DNA from: an uncultured Anaeroplasmataceae bacterium
GTDB lineage: Bacteria; Bacillota_I; Bacilli_A; Acholeplasmatales; Anaeroplasmataceae
NCBI GenBank assembly: GCA_944325035.1
Contig: CALUYM010000001.1
Span: forward strand, 186,001-250,000
Length of the DNA: 64,000 bases
Reading direction: 5' to 3'
The first letter of the stretch is position 1. Every line of letters begins with the position of its first letter. This document shows positions 18,229 to 27,082 of this stretch, piece by piece. The notes below the pieces were generated by a model. The model did no database searches. It saw only the letters and a program-made list of their open reading frames with translations, and was not told where the DNA came from. The position numbers and the translations under genes are program-made.

Positions 18229-18351
18229 TAAATCTATATTTTCTATTAATTTTTAATTATGTCTAATATACAAAAATTTAAGATGTAGTATTAGAATTGT
18301 TTAAAAGTAGACGGAAGATATGATAAACTTGAAATTTTTTATAAAAAGTTA

Positions 18352-18379
18352 TTGACATGATATTTTTTTTTGGTATAAT
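18352..18379 (+). promoter_or_regulatory. Promoter of tRNA-Gly copy 1
   Basis: TTGACA (18352-18357) and TATAAT (18374-18379), 16 bases apart. Confidence 0.85.
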
Positions 18380-18408
18380 TACTACTGCAAATAGCAAATA
18401 CATAAAAT

Positions 18409-18483
18409 GCAGTAGTAGTACAACGGTTAGTACTCCACATTGCCAATGTGGAGATACGGGTTCGATTCCCGTCTATTGCTCCA
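18409..18483 (+). tRNA. tRNA-Gly (GCC), copy 1
   Basis: A 75-base cloverleaf with encoded CCA. The acceptor stem GCAGTAG pairs with CTATTGC (one G:T). The anticodon loop TTGCCAA on a CCACA/TGTGG stem gives anticodon GCC, which reads glycine codons GGC and GGU. The T-arm is CGGGTTCGATTCCCG. Identical to the copy at 21492-21566. Terminator at 18497-18530. Confidence 0.97.
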
Positions 18484-18496
18484 AAAAGAACATGTG

Positions 18497-18530
18497 GCTT
18501 GATACTCATTAGTAGTGTCAAGCTTTTTTT
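18497..18530 (+). terminator. Terminator of tRNA-Gly copy 1
   Basis: Stem GCTTGATACT / AGTGTCAAGC with a 7-base loop, followed by seven Ts. It is unrelated to the terminator behind copy 2. Confidence 0.8.
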
Positions 18531-19068
18531 ACAATAATTATTAAAACAGTACCATGTTGAGTATTAATGATTCTATCTTTTTTATCTTCTGACTATTGCA
18601 TAGTTTAAATCAAAACTAATCTTTGATTATTAACAAGTGTCCGTATAGATCAATTAGTCAAAGATAAAATTATTTCACTTAAAAAAAAGAGACATATTTC
18701 ATAAAATGGTAATATTATTAAAAAGTCAATATTACTTTTATATATGATATAGTAAAAAACATAATTTAACTACTATCTTTATATATTTGATAAATATTTA
18801 TGATATTGCTAATATTAAACTATTATTTAAAAAGTATAAATCAAAAATTAGAGAAAATATCAAAAATGCTAAAGGAAAAATTTGAAAAAGATACATTAAT
18901 AATGTTGTATTAATATTTTTGAATATGAAGAATTGTTTAATTGATTTTTTGACTACTCTAATGGTTTATTTGCCTTTAAATGGATATAATTTATATTATC
19001 AAAATTAATAGAATAAATAGTAAGTATTCATATTTTATGGTAAAATCTTTAAAAAAGTAGGTGATTTA
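18531..19068. other. Long non-coding gap, possibly degraded sequence
   Basis: About 540 bases, very AT-rich, with no intact gene. Short reading stretches with amino-acid-like composition (for example around 18800-18890, Lys/Ile-rich) run into stops, so decayed coding DNA is possible. No transposase or integrase remnant is recognised. Confidence 0.4.
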
Positions 19069-19695
19069 ATGAAAGGACCATATAAGAATAAAATACATCC
19101 AAATCCAAACGTTCCGAGTCTTTGTTTTATAAAGAATATAATTAAGAATTCAAATATTATAATTGGCGATTATACTTATTATGATGATTATGAAAGTAAT
19201 GGTGAAGACTTCGAAAAGCATGTAACCCATTTCTATCCATTTATAGGTGATAGGCTAGTAATTGGAAAGTTTTGTACTATTGCTAAAGGAATTAAATTCA
19301 TTATGAATGGAGCAAATCATAGGATGAATGGTTTAACAACTTATCCTTTTAACATTATGAGCAATGGTTGGGAAAAAGTAACTCCTAAACTAGAAGAGCT
19401 TCCGTTAAAAGGAGATACCATTATAGGTAACGATGTATGGATTGGAGAAAATGTCAGTATACTTCCAGGTGTTCATATTGGTGATGGAGCAATTATCGGA
19501 GCGAATTCAGTTGTTGCTAAAAATATAGAACCATACACTATTGCTGTTGGAAATCCTTGTAGAGTAGTAAAGAAAAGATTTGACGATGAAAAGATTAAAA
19601 AACTACTTGAACTTAAATGGTGGGATTGGGATGAAAATAAAATCTTCGATAACGTTGAAGTGTTAACTAGTGGAAAGATAGAAGATTTAAAATAA
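19069..19695 (+). CDS. Vat-like xenobiotic O-acetyltransferase (hexapeptide-repeat)
   Basis: A 208-residue left-handed beta-helix acetyltransferase closely resembling streptogramin A (virginiamycin) acetyltransferases. Shared elements are the N-terminal YTYYDDY, IGKFCTIAKG, the catalytic-histidine segment MNGANHRM (His84), TYPFN, NGWEK, then GDTIIGNDVWIG, GDGAIIGANSVV and KWWDWDENK near the C-terminus. The length matches Vat(A)/Vat(D). It would transfer acetyl from acetyl-CoA to a hydroxyl of a macrocycle and so block ribosome binding; chromosomal homologues without that activity also exist, so resistance is inference. The start follows GTAGGTGATTTA. It lies between two tRNA-Gly copies, with long AT-rich gaps on both sides. 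Confidence 0.88.
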   Translation: MKGPYKNKIHPNPNVPSLCFIKNIIKNSNIIIGDYTYYDDYESNGEDFEKHVTHFYPFIGDRLVIGKFCTIAKGIKFIMNGANHRMNGLTTYPFNIMSNGWEKVTPKLEELPLKGDTIIGNDVWIGENVSILPGVHIGDGAIIGANSVVAKNIEPYTIAVGNPCRVVKKRFDDEKIKKLLELKWWDWDENKIFDNVEVLTSGKIEDLK

Positions 19696-19778
19696 AGATA
19701 TACCATAGAATGAAATATTAGAGTTATAAAAACTTAAAACTATATTTCATTAAAATTAACTAAATATTAAATTATTAT

Positions 19779-19818
19779 AGATTGATATCGATAAATAATT
19801 GGTATCAATCTTTTTTAT
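19779..19818 (+). terminator. Terminator after the vat-like gene
   Basis: Stem AGATTGATATC (19779-19789) against GGTATCAATCT (19801-19811), near-perfect, followed by TTTTT. The remaining sequence up to 20149 is AT-rich with no recognisable gene. Confidence 0.8.
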
Positions 19819-20149
19819 TTAGTAAAGATTCTTCGAGTAATTAGTATTATATATATCTTTACATATATTATTTAAACTGATCTAGGGTTTTAAATTCTTT
19901 AAAAATTTTATTTTTAGTTATGAATAATAAAATTATCATAATAGTTACCTCAGATAGGTTATTTATATACTAACTTATTTGATATTCCGATTCAAAATCT
20001 AAATAAGGTATTACTAAATATCTATTTTATATTGATTAAATTAAAGTATAATGAAAATTATGTTGTATCAAAATTATTTATTACAAATATCAAACATTTA
20101 ATGAACAATTGAATTTTAACGATTATTTACTAATAAGAATTTAATAAAC

Positions 20150-20178
20150 TTGACAATATGTTTTTATCAGGTATTATA
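20150..20178 (+). promoter_or_regulatory. Promoter of the GGDEF gene
   Basis: TTGACA (20150-20155) with ATTATA about 17 bases downstream (20173-20178). Its position argues against translation from the ATG at 20158 and supports a start at 20194 or 20221. Confidence 0.6.
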
Positions 20179-20220
20179 GATATATTAGCTTTAATGTATG
20201 ATAGAAAAGAGGTTATTTTA

Positions 20221-21366
20221 ATGAAACAAATAATGGAACTGACTCAAATATTCTCTTTTCATTGGCCACATTTATTAATAATTGACTTTTTTCAAGTAAA
20301 AAAAGAAAGGTCAGCATCATTATCAGTATCTAAATCCATAAACACCTTTAATTATCATTTTAATAAGAATCATTATTTATATACAAAGTCTTATAATAAA
20401 ACTAGTGATATTGTTATTGTTTTTCTTTTTGTAGGGATATTAATTCTATCTTTACTTTTGTTCTTGAACATCAAACCTAAAAAAGATGAAAAAAAGAATT
20501 ACATTAGACGGTATGATTGTATAATTGATATATTAAAAGCTTCCTTATTTGAATATGATTATTTAAATGATGAATTAACTTTTGAGAAAAATATGATTAC
20601 TAGTAACCAGTGTAGTTCAAAATTAATTTTTCATTTTTCACAGTCTGGTCGATATAAAAATATTTGGAATATGCTTGAATTAAAAGAGGATTATTCTGGA
20701 CGAATTTTGATTGAAAAAGATTTGTCTTTAAAATGGTATAATATTGATATAAAAATAATTAGAGATGAATATAATAATGCTTTGTATGCTGTTGGAGCAT
20801 TAGAAGATGTTGATGAATTAGTAAAGAAACATCAGTTTTTAGAATATCAAGCGAATCATGATTGTATGACGAATCTTTTAAATCGACAAGGTTTAAATAA
20901 AGAAATTGAGGAAGTTTTAAGGAATGATTCTTCTGGAGTGATAATGCTCTTTGATATTGATAATTTTAAAAAAGTTAATGATACATTAGGTCATCCATTT
21001 GGAGATGCACTTTTAAGAGAGTTTGGTTCTTATATCAATAATTATTTTCATAATCATATAGTATCAAGATTTGCTGGTGATGAGTTTATTGTCATTCTAA
21101 CTGGAAAATATGATCAAATAAACATCAAAGAGTTGCTTGAAGATTTAATGATTAAATTGTATAATGATATATTTATTGACTATGATGATTTAAAAGTATC
21201 ATGTAGTATCGGTGCATTAATTTTTACGGGCAATGTTACTTTTACTAAATTATATAATCAAGTTGATAAATTACTATATTATGCCAAAGATGATGAATCT
21301 AGGTCGTTTGTAATTAATACATATCAAGATAATAATGTAGTAAATATTCTTCTAAATAAAAGATAA
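20221..21366 (+). CDS. Membrane-anchored PAS-like/GGDEF protein (putative diguanylate cyclase)
   Basis: A 381-residue protein if begun at the ATG at 20221, which has AAAGAGG 8 bases upstream. One membrane helix (about 63-83), then a PAS-like region (about 95-215, ending GALEDVDELV), then a GGDEF domain from HDCMTNLLNRQGL. The catalytic loop reads AGDEF (285-289), with alanine for the first glycine, which active cyclases tolerate. DIDNFKKVND carries the metal-binding aspartates. No RxxD inhibitory site precedes the loop. The N-terminal 60 residues are short for an extracytoplasmic sensor, so the front may be lost. It would make cyclic di-GMP; no EAL or PilZ gene is in the window. Confidence 0.8.
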   Translation: MKQIMELTQIFSFHWPHLLIIDFFQVKKERSASLSVSKSINTFNYHFNKNHYLYTKSYNKTSDIVIVFLFVGILILSLLLFLNIKPKKDEKKNYIRRYDCIIDILKASLFEYDYLNDELTFEKNMITSNQCSSKLIFHFSQSGRYKNIWNMLELKEDYSGRILIEKDLSLKWYNIDIKIIRDEYNNALYAVGALEDVDELVKKHQFLEYQANHDCMTNLLNRQGLNKEIEEVLRNDSSGVIMLFDIDNFKKVNDTLGHPFGDALLREFGSYINNYFHNHIVSRFAGDEFIVILTGKYDQINIKELLEDLMIKLYNDIFIDYDDLKVSCSIGALIFTGNVTFTKLYNQVDKLLYYAKDDESRSFVINTYQDNNVVNILLNKR

Positions 21367-21433
21367 ATTAAAGAATTATTGCTAGACTATCAAGCCCACA
21401 GTCAATAAAAAAGAATTTTTTTATAAAAAGTTA

Positions 21434-21461
21434 TTGACATGATAATTTTTTTTGATATAAT
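21434..21461 (+). promoter_or_regulatory. Promoter of tRNA-Gly copy 2
   Basis: TTGACA (21434-21439) and TATAAT (21456-21461), 16 bases apart, as in copy 1. Confidence 0.85.
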
Positions 21462-21491
21462 TACTACTGCAAATAGTAAAAATTTAAAAAT

Positions 21492-21566
21492 GCAGTAGTA
21501 GTACAACGGTTAGTACTCCACATTGCCAATGTGGAGATACGGGTTCGATTCCCGTCTATTGCTCCA
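21492..21566 (+). tRNA. tRNA-Gly (GCC), copy 2
   Basis: All 75 bases are identical to the copy at 18409-18483, anticodon GCC, CCA encoded. Similarity ends immediately after CCA. Confidence 0.97.
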
Positions 21567-21577
21567 GTTTTGAATCT

Positions 21578-21604
21578 AAATCGGTAGAAATACCGATTTT
21601 TTGT
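21578..21604 (+). terminator. Terminator of tRNA-Gly copy 2
   Basis: Perfect stem AAATCGGTA / TACCGATTT around a GAAA tetraloop, then a T run. Confidence 0.88.
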
Positions 21605-21645
21605 TGGGTTCTAGCAAATATATGCTAGATAAGGAGAAAGATACT

Positions 21646-23121
21646 ATGAAAATTTTAAAACGATTGTTTGAACCAATTGATTTATCAAAAGGTATAATAT
21701 GGAAAGTTATTGTGTTGTTTTCAATTCCAATCTTATTAAGTTATATATTTCAACAAATTTACACAATTGCTGATGCGGCTATTTGTGGTCAATTTTTAAA
21801 TGAAAATCAGGTGGCAGGAGTAAATAATACAGGTAATATAGTATTTATAGTATTACAGTTTGCGTTTGGATGTACTGCGGGATTTTCGGTTATTACTTCT
21901 AATAAAATAGGTCAAAAAGATATTGAAGGTGTAAGAAGAAGTTTTGCTACGCAAATTAAGCTGTCTTTTGTCATTAGTATTATACTTACCATTATTGCTA
22001 TATTGTGCATAAATCCACTTTTAGCAGTGATTGGTCTTAAAGCTTCGAATAATCCAGTTCAAAATGAAATTTATGAGTCTGCAAAACTTTATGTTTTAAT
22101 AATATTCGCAGGGACATTTACGCAAATTTTTTATAATCAAGTATGTTCATTTTTAAGAAGTGTAGGCGATTCGTTAACTCCTCTTTTATTTTTAATTTTT
22201 TCAACTGTTGTAAACATTTTATTAGATTTATTGTTTATAGCAGTTTTTAATTGGGGAGTAGCAGGAGCTGCTATTGCAACTGTTATTGCCCAGGCAATCT
22301 CTGCAATAGGATGTTTTATTTATACTTTCTATCATTATAGAGAATATCGTTTAAAAAAATCGGATTTTTCATTTAATTTGAATGATGATATAAGACATTT
22401 AAAGTTAGGTTTACCACTGGCGTTTCAATTCTCAATACTTTGTATAGGATTAATTGTAATGCAGGCTGTAATTATAAAATTTGATACAAATACAGCAGGA
22501 CAAGTCGTCACATCATATGCACAAAATGGTTTCGGAGCTGCTACAAAATTAAATAACTTCTTAATGTGCCCATTTAATGCTCTAGGAACAGCGATGTTAT
22601 CATATTGTGGACAAAATTTTGGTGCAAATAAGAAAGAACGTATAAAACTTGGTGTCAAACAAGCATTTATCATCGTTTTTATTGAATATATAATTTTTGC
22701 TGGAATAGGCTTATTATTAACTATTAATGGTTTTTATTTATATATTTTCTATTCTGCAGATAAAGTAAATCCAGAAACTATTCGCTATGGAAACATATAT
22801 TTATACTGTGATTTATCATTATATTTTATTTTAGGAATGCTATTTGTTTTAAGAAATTCATTACAAGGAATTGGCAAAGCATTATATCCATTTTTAGCAG
22901 GTATTGGAGAGTTAGCGGGAAGAACCATGATTTGCCTGACATTACCTACATTAATTAATGGTGGTCCAATTTCAACTGAAGCAAGTGATATTTCATTGCT
23001 AGGAATTTCTTTTGCTGATCCATTAGCTTGGATTTTTGCTACAAGTATTATGATTTATGGAGCTGTTAAGTATATTTTTAAGATATCATCAAATGAAGAA
23101 AATATTATAAATATGAAATAA
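21646..23121 (+). CDS. MATE family multidrug/sodium efflux protein
   Basis: A 491-residue membrane transporter of the MATE (NorM/DinF) family with about 12 hydrophobic segments in two homologous halves. IPILLSYIFQQIYTIADAA near the N-terminus is the conserved first helix, and the second half begins LGLPLAFQFSILCIG. These proteins export cationic drugs or metabolites in exchange for Na+ or H+. The ATG at 21646, preceded by AAGGAGA, is preferred to a TTG at 21601 that lies in the tRNA terminator. It directly follows the second tRNA-Gly. Confidence 0.92.
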   Translation: MKILKRLFEPIDLSKGIIWKVIVLFSIPILLSYIFQQIYTIADAAICGQFLNENQVAGVNNTGNIVFIVLQFAFGCTAGFSVITSNKIGQKDIEGVRRSFATQIKLSFVISIILTIIAILCINPLLAVIGLKASNNPVQNEIYESAKLYVLIIFAGTFTQIFYNQVCSFLRSVGDSLTPLLFLIFSTVVNILLDLLFIAVFNWGVAGAAIATVIAQAISAIGCFIYTFYHYREYRLKKSDFSFNLNDDIRHLKLGLPLAFQFSILCIGLIVMQAVIIKFDTNTAGQVVTSYAQNGFGAATKLNNFLMCPFNALGTAMLSYCGQNFGANKKERIKLGVKQAFIIVFIEYIIFAGIGLLLTINGFYLYIFYSADKVNPETIRYGNIYLYCDLSLYFILGMLFVLRNSLQGIGKALYPFLAGIGELAGRTMICLTLPTLINGGPISTEASDISLLGISFADPLAWIFATSIMIYGAVKYIFKISSNEENIINMK

Positions 23122-23123
23122 AG

Positions 23124-23147
23124 AAGTGGAAATATCCACTTTTTTAT
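23124..23147 (+). terminator. Terminator of the MATE gene
   Basis: Stem AAGTGGA / TCCACTT with an AATA loop, then a T run. Confidence 0.85.
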
Positions 23148-23358
23148 TTTAATTAAAACTAATCATATTAATAATAATTTTAGTATTTTTTTGACTGTAA
23201 TTGTAAATAAAAAAAACACTTTAAGGAATAATAAGAGTAATTAAATAAATTTAAATAATTATATTGTTTTTAAGCGATTTAATTATGTGTAAAGCTTTCA
23301 ATTTAAATTGTATTATGATATAATTGATAAAGTAAAAAAACGAAAGGTGATAAAAATT

Positions 23359-26352
23359 ATGGCTAGAATTGAAATAGCAAATATTCGAACTGCCGCTGCA
23401 TCGCTACAAGAGCTTAATGCCGGATACTTACTATATCAAAAACAGGAATTTGAAGATTTTGAATTTGAAATTATAAAAATTCCAACACTATCATTTATCG
23501 CTACTGCGATTTTTGATGATAAGAGAGTTACTTTACACTATGGCCAAGATGCCAAGGGGGACTGTGGGTGTAAATTAAAGGGCCTATGTCGTCACGAAAT
23601 TTGTTTGTTTTTCCTACTTCGTGATAAATTAAATGAAATCTTTAACGATAAAAAATCGGAAGATGAATTTTTTAACAATGCACGTCAAGATGAGCTTATG
23701 CAAGAGTTGATGGAAATCAATATCACACGTAATGTACATGAATTTGAACTAATTCCAATTGTAACATTAGAAAATGATAAGTTATTCCTAGCATATGAAT
23801 TCATTTGTGAAAAATATCGCAAAGTTATTTTAGATATTGAACAGTTCTTACAAAATATTGAATCTAAACAAACTTTAGCTATTGAAAATGAAAATCTACA
23901 ACTAGATTATAAGTATTTTAGTCCTATTAGTCAGAAGTTATTAGATTTATGTTTTTTAAATCGTACTGCGATGTCTAAGGTACTTGATAGAACACAAATT
24001 AACGAAGAATTTTTAACATTTATTTATGCAATATATAAAGATAGTATCTATTACTGTGAAAATTTATTTACAAAAAAGATTCATTTTAAAGAAGAATTAC
24101 CAAATGTAAAAATCATTGTTGAGGATACTACTTTAAGTCTTAACAATTTAAATTTTAGACTAATTATAACGCATTCAAAGAGTTTCTGCTTTATGGGAGA
24201 TTATTGCTATGTAATATCTGGTGAACATAAAATGTATGCAACATTATTAAAGCGTTTATTAGATAAAAAGTGTTTAGAATTAAATGACAATAACTTTGAA
24301 ATATTTTTAAATAATATTTATCCATCATATTCAAAATATATAAATTATATGAATTACACGCCACGCAAGGAAATTAAGATTGATACATACTTTGATTATG
24401 ATAAAAAGCGATTAACAATTCGTTATGAGGGTGATTTTAAAGATGATACTTTCTATTTAAAAAAGAAAAATTATAAGCTTCTTATTAGAAACTTAGGATT
24501 CTTAAAATCAAATAACTATACTATTAATGATTTTGATGTAATATGCGATATTATTAATAATAAACTAGAATTGTTTAAAGCATATGGAGATGTATTCTTA
24601 AGTGAAAATATTACAAAATTAAAATTCGTTAAAATGAATAGTCAAAAGATGAGTCTAAAGATGAAAGATTCAATTATAAGTTTAACTTTTGAAGGCATGC
24701 ATTATTCAGCTAATGAATTAAAAGATATTTTAATTGCGTATAAAAATAATGAAAGATATTTAGAGTTAGAAAATGGAGAAATTATTTCTATTGATCCAGA
24801 CACTGCATCACTATTTAATGATTTGGTTAACGAACTAGGTATTAATAATATTCAAGAAGAAATTAAAATTCCATTGCATCAAGCATATTTTATAGCTAGT
24901 CGCTATCAAGATTTAATTAACTCAAATGAACTTTTAGATAAATTCAGTCATGATTTAATTAATTATCATCAATACGATGTAAACCCAAGTGATGCAATTA
25001 GTCATACACTAAGAGATTACCAACGTGATGGATTTAGATGGCTAAGAGTATTATCAGAGTATAACTTAGGTGGAATCTTAGCTGACGATATGGGACTAGG
25101 TAAAACACTAGAGATTATTAGTTTGATTGATACTCTACCTCGTGATAGAGCATATTTAATAGTAGCTCCAACTTCTCTAATTTTTAACTGGGAGATGGAA
25201 TTTGAAAAATTTACACCACATTTAAATGTAAAAGTTATATATGGTCAAACTCGAACTAAAGAAGCAATTGATGAAGCTTATAATTCCAATTGTATTTTGA
25301 TAACTTCATATGAATCAATTAGAATGGATTTAGAAAAATATGATAACCTTAATTTCCGTTTAATGGTAATTGATGAAGCTCAATACATCAAAAATCCAGA
25401 TGCCTTAAAGACAATGGCTGTAAAAAAAATCAAGTCAGATTCTAAGTTTGCGTTAACAGGAACACCAATAGAAAATAGTTTACTTGATTTATGGTCAATT
25501 TTTGATTTTGCACTTCCTTCATATTTAAAATCTAAACAAGAATTTGTTAAGACTTATGAAAATGTTGAAAATAAACATTTACTTGAAGAATTAAATAAGA
25601 AAACAAGTCCATTCATCTTACGCCGTCTAAAAGGCGAAGTATTAGACTTAGAGGATAAAGTAGAAAACTTTAGCTTCAGTTTTATGACACCAGAAGAAAG
25701 AAAGTTATACGATGCCTATTTATTACAAGCTCGTCAAGAGTTAAATGGTGATTTCAAAATTAGTCATGTTTTAAGCTTATTAACAAGACTAAGAGAATTA
25801 GCATGTGAACCACGATTATTCTTAGAAAATGTTACTGCACCGAATTCAAAAATGGATTTATTAATGGAAATAATTGATGAAAGAATAGCTGAAGGACATA
25901 AAATGTTAGTTTTCTCACAATTTACATCAATCTTTCCATTTATGGAAGATCGTTTAAAGGCAAGAGGAATTGAATATTTAGTCTTAACAGGTAAAACTGA
26001 TCCAAAGGATAGAATAGAACTTGTAAATAAATATAATTCAAGTCCGAATATAAAAGTATTTTTAATTAGTCTAAAAGCAGGTGGTACGGGACTTAACTTA
26101 ACAAGTGCGGATACAGTTATCCATTATGATCCATGGTGGAACTTAGCAGCAATGAATCAAGCAACTGACCGTGCTCACCGTATTGGACAAAAGAACATTG
26201 TTCATGTTATTAAGCTTATTAATAAAAATACAATTGAGGATAAAATTGTCGAATTACAAAATCGTAAAAAATACTTAACGGATGAAGTAATTAATGATGA
26301 AGATGTTATTAGACATATGACAAAAGAAGAGATTAAGGAGTTATTTAAATAA
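23359..26352 (+). CDS. SNF2-type helicase with N-terminal SWIM zinc finger
   Basis: A 997-residue Swi2/Snf2 ATPase of the RapA/HepA-like bacterial group. The N-terminus has a SWIM zinc finger (C69, C71, C77, H79). Helicase parts follow: ADDMGLGKT (575-583), DEAQ (672-675), LTGTPIEN, and motif VI QATDRAHRIGQ near the end. It probably remodels or translocates on DNA or displaces proteins such as RNA polymerase; the partner is unknown. The ATG at 23359 with CGAAAGGTGAT upstream is preferred over 23308. Its stop overlaps the next ATG by one base. Confidence 0.92.
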   Translation: MARIEIANIRTAAASLQELNAGYLLYQKQEFEDFEFEIIKIPTLSFIATAIFDDKRVTLHYGQDAKGDCGCKLKGLCRHEICLFFLLRDKLNEIFNDKKSEDEFFNNARQDELMQELMEINITRNVHEFELIPIVTLENDKLFLAYEFICEKYRKVILDIEQFLQNIESKQTLAIENENLQLDYKYFSPISQKLLDLCFLNRTAMSKVLDRTQINEEFLTFIYAIYKDSIYYCENLFTKKIHFKEELPNVKIIVEDTTLSLNNLNFRLIITHSKSFCFMGDYCYVISGEHKMYATLLKRLLDKKCLELNDNNFEIFLNNIYPSYSKYINYMNYTPRKEIKIDTYFDYDKKRLTIRYEGDFKDDTFYLKKKNYKLLIRNLGFLKSNNYTINDFDVICDIINNKLELFKAYGDVFLSENITKLKFVKMNSQKMSLKMKDSIISLTFEGMHYSANELKDILIAYKNNERYLELENGEIISIDPDTASLFNDLVNELGINNIQEEIKIPLHQAYFIASRYQDLINSNELLDKFSHDLINYHQYDVNPSDAISHTLRDYQRDGFRWLRVLSEYNLGGILADDMGLGKTLEIISLIDTLPRDRAYLIVAPTSLIFNWEMEFEKFTPHLNVKVIYGQTRTKEAIDEAYNSNCILITSYESIRMDLEKYDNLNFRLMVIDEAQYIKNPDALKTMAVKKIKSDSKFALTGTPIENSLLDLWSIFDFALPSYLKSKQEFVKTYENVENKHLLEELNKKTSPFILRRLKGEVLDLEDKVENFSFSFMTPEERKLYDAYLLQARQELNGDFKISHVLSLLTRLRELACEPRLFLENVTAPNSKMDLLMEIIDERIAEGHKMLVFSQFTSIFPFMEDRLKARGIEYLVLTGKTDPKDRIELVNKYNSSPNIKVFLISLKAGGTGLNLTSADTVIHYDPWWNLAAMNQATDRAHRIGQKNIVHVIKLINKNTIEDKIVELQNRKKYLTDEVINDEDVIRHMTKEEIKELFK

Positions 26353-26903
26353 TGAAATATTTAGTTATTAGTGATATTCATGGTAGTTTTAAATATTTAA
26401 GTAAAGCATTAGAAGCATTTAATTATTTTAATTGTGAAAAAATCATTTGCTTAGGAGATATTTTATATCATGGTCCGCGAAATGATCTTCCTGAAGAATA
26501 TCAACCGAAACAATGTATAGCAGCTTTAAATTCATTAAGTGATAAAATTATAGCTGTTAAAGGAAATTGTGAGGCTGAAGTTGATCAAATGGTTTTAAAT
26601 TTTAAAATAGAAGATTCTCATTTTGAAAATATCAATGGTTTAAATGTTTACTTAACACATGGTCATCATTTAGAAGAAGTACCTGCGAATGTAAAAATTA
26701 TTTTCCACGGTCATGATCACTTGCACAAAGCAACTTTTATTGATGGTATTTTTTATTTCGATCCAGGTTCGATTAGTATTCCAAAAGGTGACAAAATTCA
26801 CTCATTTGGAATAATTGATGATATAAAAATTCAAGTCTTAGACTTTAACTATAATATATTAGATGAAGCATTAATTGATGATTTAAAAAAAATTGAAAAT
26901 TAA
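26352..26903 (+). CDS. YfcE/MJ0936-type metallophosphoesterase
   Basis: A 183-residue calcineurin-like phosphodiesterase. Metal-binding motifs in order: SDIHGS (start), GDILYHGPRN, KGNCEAE, LTHGHH, and FHGHDH. Family members cleave small phosphodiesters in the test tube; natural substrates are uncertain. Its ATG overlaps the SNF2 gene stop by one base, so the two are translationally coupled. It ends before a strong terminator. Confidence 0.9.
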   Translation: MKYLVISDIHGSFKYLSKALEAFNYFNCEKIICLGDILYHGPRNDLPEEYQPKQCIAALNSLSDKIIAVKGNCEAEVDQMVLNFKIEDSHFENINGLNVYLTHGHHLEEVPANVKIIFHGHDHLHKATFIDGIFYFDPGSISIPKGDKIHSFGIIDDIKIQVLDFNYNILDEALIDDLKKIEN

Positions 26904-26938
26904 TAACTATAAAATGCTCAATTAGATTGGGCCAATTA

Positions 26939-26970
26939 GGTGTTTAAGTGAAAGCTTAAACATCTTTTTA
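26939..26970 (+). terminator. Terminator of the SNF2-phosphoesterase pair
   Basis: Stem GGTGTTTAAG / CTTAAACATC (one G:T) with a six-base loop, followed by TTTTT. Confidence 0.85.
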
Positions 26971-27082
26971 TATTCCCAATGTTAAGTGAAATTAAATATG
27001 AAAAGAATTTTTAACTATTGATTAAATAAATTGAAAGTTTTTTAATAATATTTAGTGGTATAATTTAAAATGGTGAGAGTAT

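Larger units (their letters stand above)
18332..18483 (+). repeat. Direct repeat copy 1: promoter plus tRNA-Gly gene
   Basis: This roughly 150-base segment (promoter, leader and tRNA-Gly) recurs at 21414-21566. The tRNA bodies are identical; the promoter and leader differ at several positions. Similarity stops directly after CCA, and each copy has its own different terminator. The copies flank the vat-like and GGDEF genes. Confidence 0.85.
21414..21566 (+). repeat. Direct repeat copy 2: promoter plus tRNA-Gly gene
   Basis: Second copy of the unit at 18332-18483, in the same orientation about 3.1 kb away. The tRNA body is identical and the promoter region slightly diverged. See copy 1. Confidence 0.85.

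Noticed and set aside
18200-18256. 18-codon frame (ATG with AAGGAG) in the terminator region after the hydrolase gene
   Set aside because: Its ribosome-binding site and codons lie in the terminator hairpin; could be a chance frame, no support beyond the spacing.
18339-18521. Minus-strand frame over the tRNA-Gly gene
   Set aside because: Antisense to a structured tRNA with promoter and terminator.
18531-20149. Insertion sequence or prophage remnant around the vat-like gene
   Set aside because: No transposase, integrase or terminal inverted repeats were found; only AT-rich gaps and the tRNA repeats.
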